From an uncultured Eubacteriales bacterium (GTDB lineage: Bacteria > Bacillota > Clostridia > Oscillospirales > Acutalibacteraceae): DNA of 64,000 bases. A model generated the notes under the pieces. It did not search any database. It was not told the origin of the DNA and was given only the letters and a program-made list of their open reading frames with translations. Position numbers and translations under genes: made by a program. Positions 61,150-64,000 of the stretch are shown piece after piece; position 1 is the stretch's first letter, and every line of letters starts with the position of its first letter. The DNA lies in assembly GCA_905198155.1 (NCBI GenBank), contig CAJKBQ010000008.1:28660-92659 (forward strand), in the 5' to 3' direction.

Positions 61150-62496
61150 TTATTTCTTGCCAGTCAACCTTTTTGAGTTCCTCATGTACAGTACAAGCGC
61201 CAGCAGCAAAGACAACACATCCGCCACAGGCTGCGCCCAGATCAGTCCTGTTTCTTGGAAGATCGCGCCGAGGATGAACATCGCCGGAATGTAGATCAGC
61301 CCCTGACGGGAGATATTGACGATCAGGGATTCCGTTGCCGCGCCGCGGGCTTGCAGCGCGTTAATCAGCACATAGAATACGCCGAACAGGAAGCTGATGC
61401 AAAGGAGAATGTGGGCAAAGGAAACGCCGTAGTCATAAGCCGCCGCATCCGTGAGGAATACGCTGACGATCTGTCCGGTAAAGAGGTAGCAGAGCAGTGT
61501 CAGCACAGTGCTGAGGGAAAAGGCAAATACCAGCGAGAATTTGAGGGCGCTTCTGTACCGCTTCCAGTTTTTCGCACCGACACAGTAGCCAAGCAGCGGC
61601 TGGACGCCCTGCCCCAGTCCGATGCAGACCATGCCGGTCATCATCGTAATTTTCATGGCAACACCCACACCGGCTACCGCCATGTCGCCGTATTTTGCCA
61701 TCTGACTGTTCATGATGATGCTGGAAAGGCTCATCAGAAGGTTTCCCAATGCGGCAGGAATGCCGATTGCCAGAACGCCGGAGGCAACCTTTTCCTTCAC
61801 GGAAAAGTCCTTGAGGCTGATGCTGAGGGAGGACGAGCCTTTCAGGAAGTAGACAATGTAATAGCCCGCGCCCACCACATTTCCGATGACGGTCGCAATG
61901 GCTGCACCGGCAATGTTCCAGCCGAACACAAGGATCATGATGGGGTCAAGAATGACATTCAGCAGATTACCGATGACCTGACCCATCATCGCCTTGCCGG
62001 ACTGCCCCTCGGCGCGAATGATATTGGAGTAGCAGTTGGCAATCAACACAAACGGGCCGGAGCAGTTCACAATTGTCAGATAGGTTTTCGCATAATCCCA
62101 CGTTTCCGCGCTTGCGCCGATCAGCGCGAGAATCTGATCCATGAAAATCAGGAACAGCGCAGACATGAGAACGCCCACACCCACGCAGCACCACATACAG
62201 AACGAGCAGACCTTTTTCGCATATTCCTTTCGTCCTTCGCCCAAGGCACGGGAGATCACCGAGGTGCCGCCGATACCGAACACCGTTCCCACGGACATGA
62301 ACAGCAGGAAAACCGGCGTGGCAAGGGAGACTGCCGCCACTTGCAGATCGTCATGGGTCTGCCCAATGAAAAAGGTGTCCGCCAGATTGTAGATCAGCAC
62401 CATGAGCATCGCTGCCATTGCAGGCAGTGCGTTTTGTAAAACCGCTTTGCGAATCGGTGCCTTCGCAAAGACTTCCATCGACTTATTCTCTTCCAT
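61150..62496 (-). CDS. MATE family efflux transporter
   Basis: 448 residues with twelve predicted membrane helices in two similar halves. The NorM/DinF-type signature FIGQTHDDLQVAAVSLATPV near residue 45 and VGTVFGIGGTSVISRALGEG are seen. It exports cationic drugs or metabolites in exchange for Na+ or H+. ATG 62496 is chosen because GGAAGG stands five bases upstream; the in-frame TTG 62508 lies inside that site. It follows the MarR gene on the same strand and has a MarR-box-like palindrome 17 bases before its start. Its lower GC and the broken mobile genes around it suggest it arrived by transfer. Confidence 0.93.
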   Translation of the reverse strand: MEENKSMEVFAKAPIRKAVLQNALPAMAAMLMVLIYNLADTFFIGQTHDDLQVAAVSLATPVFLLFMSVGTVFGIGGTSVISRALGEGRKEYAKKVCSFCMWCCVGVGVLMSALFLIFMDQILALIGASAETWDYAKTYLTIVNCSGPFVLIANCYSNIIRAEGQSGKAMMGQVIGNLLNVILDPIMILVFGWNIAGAAIATVIGNVVGAGYYIVYFLKGSSSLSISLKDFSVKEKVASGVLAIGIPAALGNLLMSLSSIIMNSQMAKYGDMAVAGVGVAMKITMMTGMVCIGLGQGVQPLLGYCVGAKNWKRYRSALKFSLVFAFSLSTVLTLLCYLFTGQIVSVFLTDAAAYDYGVSFAHILLCISFLFGVFYVLINALQARGAATESLIVNISRQGLIYIPAMFILGAIFQETGLIWAQPVADVLSLLLALVLYMRNSKRLTGKK

Positions 62497-62512
62497 AATG
62501 CCTTCCAATTAT

Positions 62513-62526
62513 GATAGTACGCTATC
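62513..62526. promoter_or_regulatory. MarR-box-like operator before the MATE gene
   Basis: GATAGTACGCTATC is an inverted repeat (GATAG/CTATC). It overlaps a possible minus-strand -10 TATCAT (62516-62511). Two related sites stand at the marR promoter. Confidence 0.7.
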
Positions 62527-62540
62527 GTTTTATCCTGAGT

Positions 62541-62568
62541 GAATACCCGCCATGCTCGGCGGGTATTC
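62541..62568 (-). other. Hairpin between marR and the MATE gene
   Basis: GAATACCCGCC pairs perfectly with GGCGGGTATTC and includes the marR stop codon. No T-tract follows on the minus strand, so it is more likely a stability or attenuation hairpin than a terminator. Confidence 0.6.
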
Positions 62569-62992
62569 ACTTCATATTTTCTGCGGCTCTTGCCAAAAGC
62601 TGATTGAATAAGACTTTCTCATCCTCGGAAAACCCATGCAGCAGCATTTGCTCCGCTTCTGCCATGAATCCGGCTGCTTCCCGGCAACAGGCTTCTCCGG
62701 CGGGTGTGATATGCACCACCTTGATCCGCTTATCGGAAGCATCTCCGAACGCCTCAACGAAGCCCTTTTGCTCCAAGCGGGAGATAATGCCCGCAACCGT
62801 AGACTGCGCGACGCAGAATTTCCGTTCCAGCTCCTTCATGGAGCGCTGCTTCTGCTCGGCTTTTTGCAGCTCCATCAGAACCGAAATCTGCATCAACGTC
62901 AGTTCTTTTCCTCGCAGGGCGTTGTTCGCCTGTTTTTCCAGCCGGTCATGCAGCAATTTAATCAGCTGCCCGCTGGGGATTGTATATGTCAT
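62567..62992 (-). CDS. MarR family transcriptional regulator
   Basis: 141 residues from ATG 62992, preceded by GGAGG; the longer frame begins upstream of the ribosome site. The winged helix is clear: LTLMQISVLMEL, then the recognition helix in FCVAQSTVAGIISRLEQKG, and the wing DASDKRIKVVHITPAG (Asp-x-Arg motif). N- and C-terminal helices form the dimer. It should repress itself and the MATE pump and be released by a pump substrate. Operator-like palindromes overlap both its -10 and -35 boxes. Confidence 0.93.
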   Translation of the reverse strand: MTYTIPSGQLIKLLHDRLEKQANNALRGKELTLMQISVLMELQKAEQKQRSMKELERKFCVAQSTVAGIISRLEQKGFVEAFGDASDKRIKVVHITPAGEACCREAAGFMAEAEQMLLHGFSEDEKVLFNQLLARAAENMK

Positions 62993-63020
62993 AAAACTGC
63001 CTCCTTCCATATCCACCATA

Positions 63021-63062
63021 ATGATAGCACACTTTCGTTCCAATGTCAATAGCAGGCTATTG
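63021..63062 (-). promoter_or_regulatory. marR promoter with two operator-like palindromes
   Basis: Minus-strand TTGACA (63049-63044), 17 bp, TATCAT (63026-63021). GATAGCACACTTTC (63023-63036) overlaps the -10, and CAATAGCAGGCTATTG (63047-63062) overlaps the -35. Both share the ATAG...CTAT core of the site at 62513-62526. Confidence 0.8.
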
Positions 63063-63390
63063 AGTTATTTGTATCTTTTCTGCAAATGTCACTGAAAACC
63101 ACGCGCTAATACACAGTATCACGATTAGCGTTTCTGTATAACTATGCCATGTGATGTCATGATAGCGTTCCGGCGGTTCGTCCCGCAGTCTTCGGTCGAT
63201 GATGCAGACAATGCCGGTGTCTGTGAAATTGCGGATCAATCGTCCGATGCCCTGCTTGAGCTTGATAATCATTTTGGGAACGCGAACATCCATCAGGGCG
63301 TTCTTGGCAACGGAACACTTATACTCGATAATTGGATCGGGGACAGGAAACGGAAGCCGGAAAATGGTGACATTGGAAAGGCTTTTTCCT
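63060..63390 (-). pseudogene. DinG/Rad3-type helicase C-terminal fragment
   Basis: The minus-strand frame reads FRLPFPVPDPIIEYK, MDVRVPKMIIKLKQGIGRLI and GIVCIIDRRL, the motif V-VI region of DinG-type DNA helicases that precedes the C-terminus. The N-terminal ATPase part is missing: upstream of about 63390 the sequence changes to an oppositely oriented recombinase gene. The end near 63060 runs into the marR control region. Such helicases occur on conjugative elements. Confidence 0.7.
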
Positions 63391-63398
63391 TCAATGAT

Positions 63399-63876
63399 GA
63401 AGGAGAAGGAGCTGAAATCACTCCTTGCCCGCGACGATGAATTGGACGGCCTGTTCGAGCGCATCTATGAGGACAATGTTTCCGGCAAGCTCAGCGACGA
63501 CCGCTTTGCGAAGATGTCCCGCCGCTATGAGGAGGAACAGAAGGAGCTTTCGGAGAAAATAAAAAAGCTCCGTTCCGAGATCGAGAAGCAGAGCAGCCGC
63601 GCAGCCTCAACGGATATGTTCGTGTCCATCGTCCGCAAATACACCCGCGCCAGAAAGCTCACGCCGCGGATGCTCAACGAACTGGTGGAGAAAATCGAGG
63701 TCTACAATGCCGAGAAGATCGACGGCGAATGGGTACAGCGGCTTCGCATTCACTACAACTGCGTGGGGGAAATGAACATTCCCAACGAACCGGCACTGCC
63801 CATCCCGGCCGTCACCGTCAACACCAGAAAAGGCGTGTTCGTGAGCTACACGACAGACGACAGACCCGCTGTTTGA
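63399..63876 (+). pseudogene. Large serine recombinase, C-terminal fragment (DUF4368 type)
   Basis: About 158 residues match the C-terminal end of TnpX/CcrB-like large serine recombinases of conjugative transposons: ELDGLFERIYEDNVSGKLSD, a charged coiled coil (YEEEQKELSEKIKKLRSEIE), then the DUF4368-like RMLNELVEKIEVYNAEKIDG and HYNCVGEMNIP. The catalytic serine domain and zinc-ribbon region are absent, being replaced upstream by the helicase fragment in the other direction. It cannot recombine DNA. Confidence 0.85.
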
Positions 63877-63887
63877 GCAGAAAAAAA

Positions 63888-63943
63888 GCGAGTGTCCTCA
63901 CAGCTTTTCAAATGCTGTTTTCAAATGCTGTAAGAACACTCGC
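63888..63943. repeat. Inverted repeat after the recombinase fragment
   Basis: GCGAGTGT (63888-63895) pairs with ACACTCGC (63936-63943), with an inner CAGC/GCTG pairing and a direct repeat of TTTTCAAATGCTG inside. An A-run precedes it. It may be a transcription stop for the recombinase or part of the element's end. Nothing more is seen to the window end. Confidence 0.6.
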
Positions 63944-64000
63944 CATGGTGCGAGTGGTGATACAGCATTTTTCAAAAAACACAGTAATATCAATGGTTTT

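Overview
The window comes from a high-GC member of the Clostridia, most likely an Oscillospirales/Ruminococcaceae-type gut Firmicute. Pointers are a T-box leader in front of pheS-pheT, an IreB-type phosphoprotein, sugar ABC transporters of the LplB/YtcP class without a local ATPase, YesM-type kinases, AraC-type regulators beside glycoside hydrolases, sigma-A promoters with 17-18 bp spacers, and hairpin repeats that I recall from this group. No rRNA, CRISPR array or prophage was seen.

Layout. 1-4.5 kb: tail of a coiled-coil heptad-repeat protein, a maltose-type O-acetyltransferase, a YbaK/ProX-type tRNA-editing protein, a hairpin repeat array, tRNA-Tyr, and a ferredoxin-like protein divergent from a Crp/Fnr regulator that has a palindrome at its promoter. 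4.6-11.6 kb: sugar ABC transporter 1 (two permeases split by a repeat element, plus a lipoprotein) followed by its response regulator and a histidine kinase that appears to lack a HAMP domain. 11.6-17 kb: membrane protein, tRNA-Ser, T-box, pheS-pheT, IreB-type protein and a conserved small protein. 17-27.5 kb: AraC regulators, a sugar isomerase/epimerase-like TIM barrel, a D-lactate-dehydrogenase-type enzyme, a GH2 glycosidase, a second ProX-type protein, an FAD oxidoreductase, a metallophosphoesterase and a lipid kinase. 27.8-34 kb: sugar ABC transporter 2 followed by a membrane-anchored AraC regulator. 34-44.4 kb: GH38 alpha-mannosidase, a CE7 esterase fused to a DUF1653-like domain, two tandem SGNH esterases sharing a 794-bp identical tract, another AraC regulator, a 966-residue glycosidase-like protein and a 54-residue iron-sulfur miniprotein. 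44.4-52.3 kb: a PocR-AraC regulator divergent from a five-gene sugar operon (isomerase, FGGY kinase, DUF4432 epimerase-like protein, class II aldolase, GH36 glycosidase). 52.3-59.9 kb: a ribosomal-protection-type GTPase fused to an NYN (YacP/Rae1-like) nuclease domain, a TIM-barrel protein, a CpXC protein, endonuclease IV and a GH2 beta-mannosidase. 60-64 kb: a mosaic of broken mobile-element genes (RepA, IS3-type transposase, DinG-like helicase, large serine recombinase) around an intact MATE efflux pump and its MarR repressor.

How the genes work together. Much of the window serves uptake and breakdown of plant or host glycans. Two transporters import oligosaccharides, the GH38, GH2, GH36 and acetyl-esterase enzymes trim them (alpha/beta-mannosides and acetylated chains are the common theme), and the 45-52 kb operon carries a complete isomerase-kinase-aldolase route for one sugar that cannot be named from sequence alone. 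Most units have their own AraC-type regulator, usually divergent from its targets. The most unusual single gene is the GTPase-NYN fusion at 52.3-54.9 kb, which joins a ribosome-binding GTPase to a domain related to an RNase that cuts mRNA on the ribosome.
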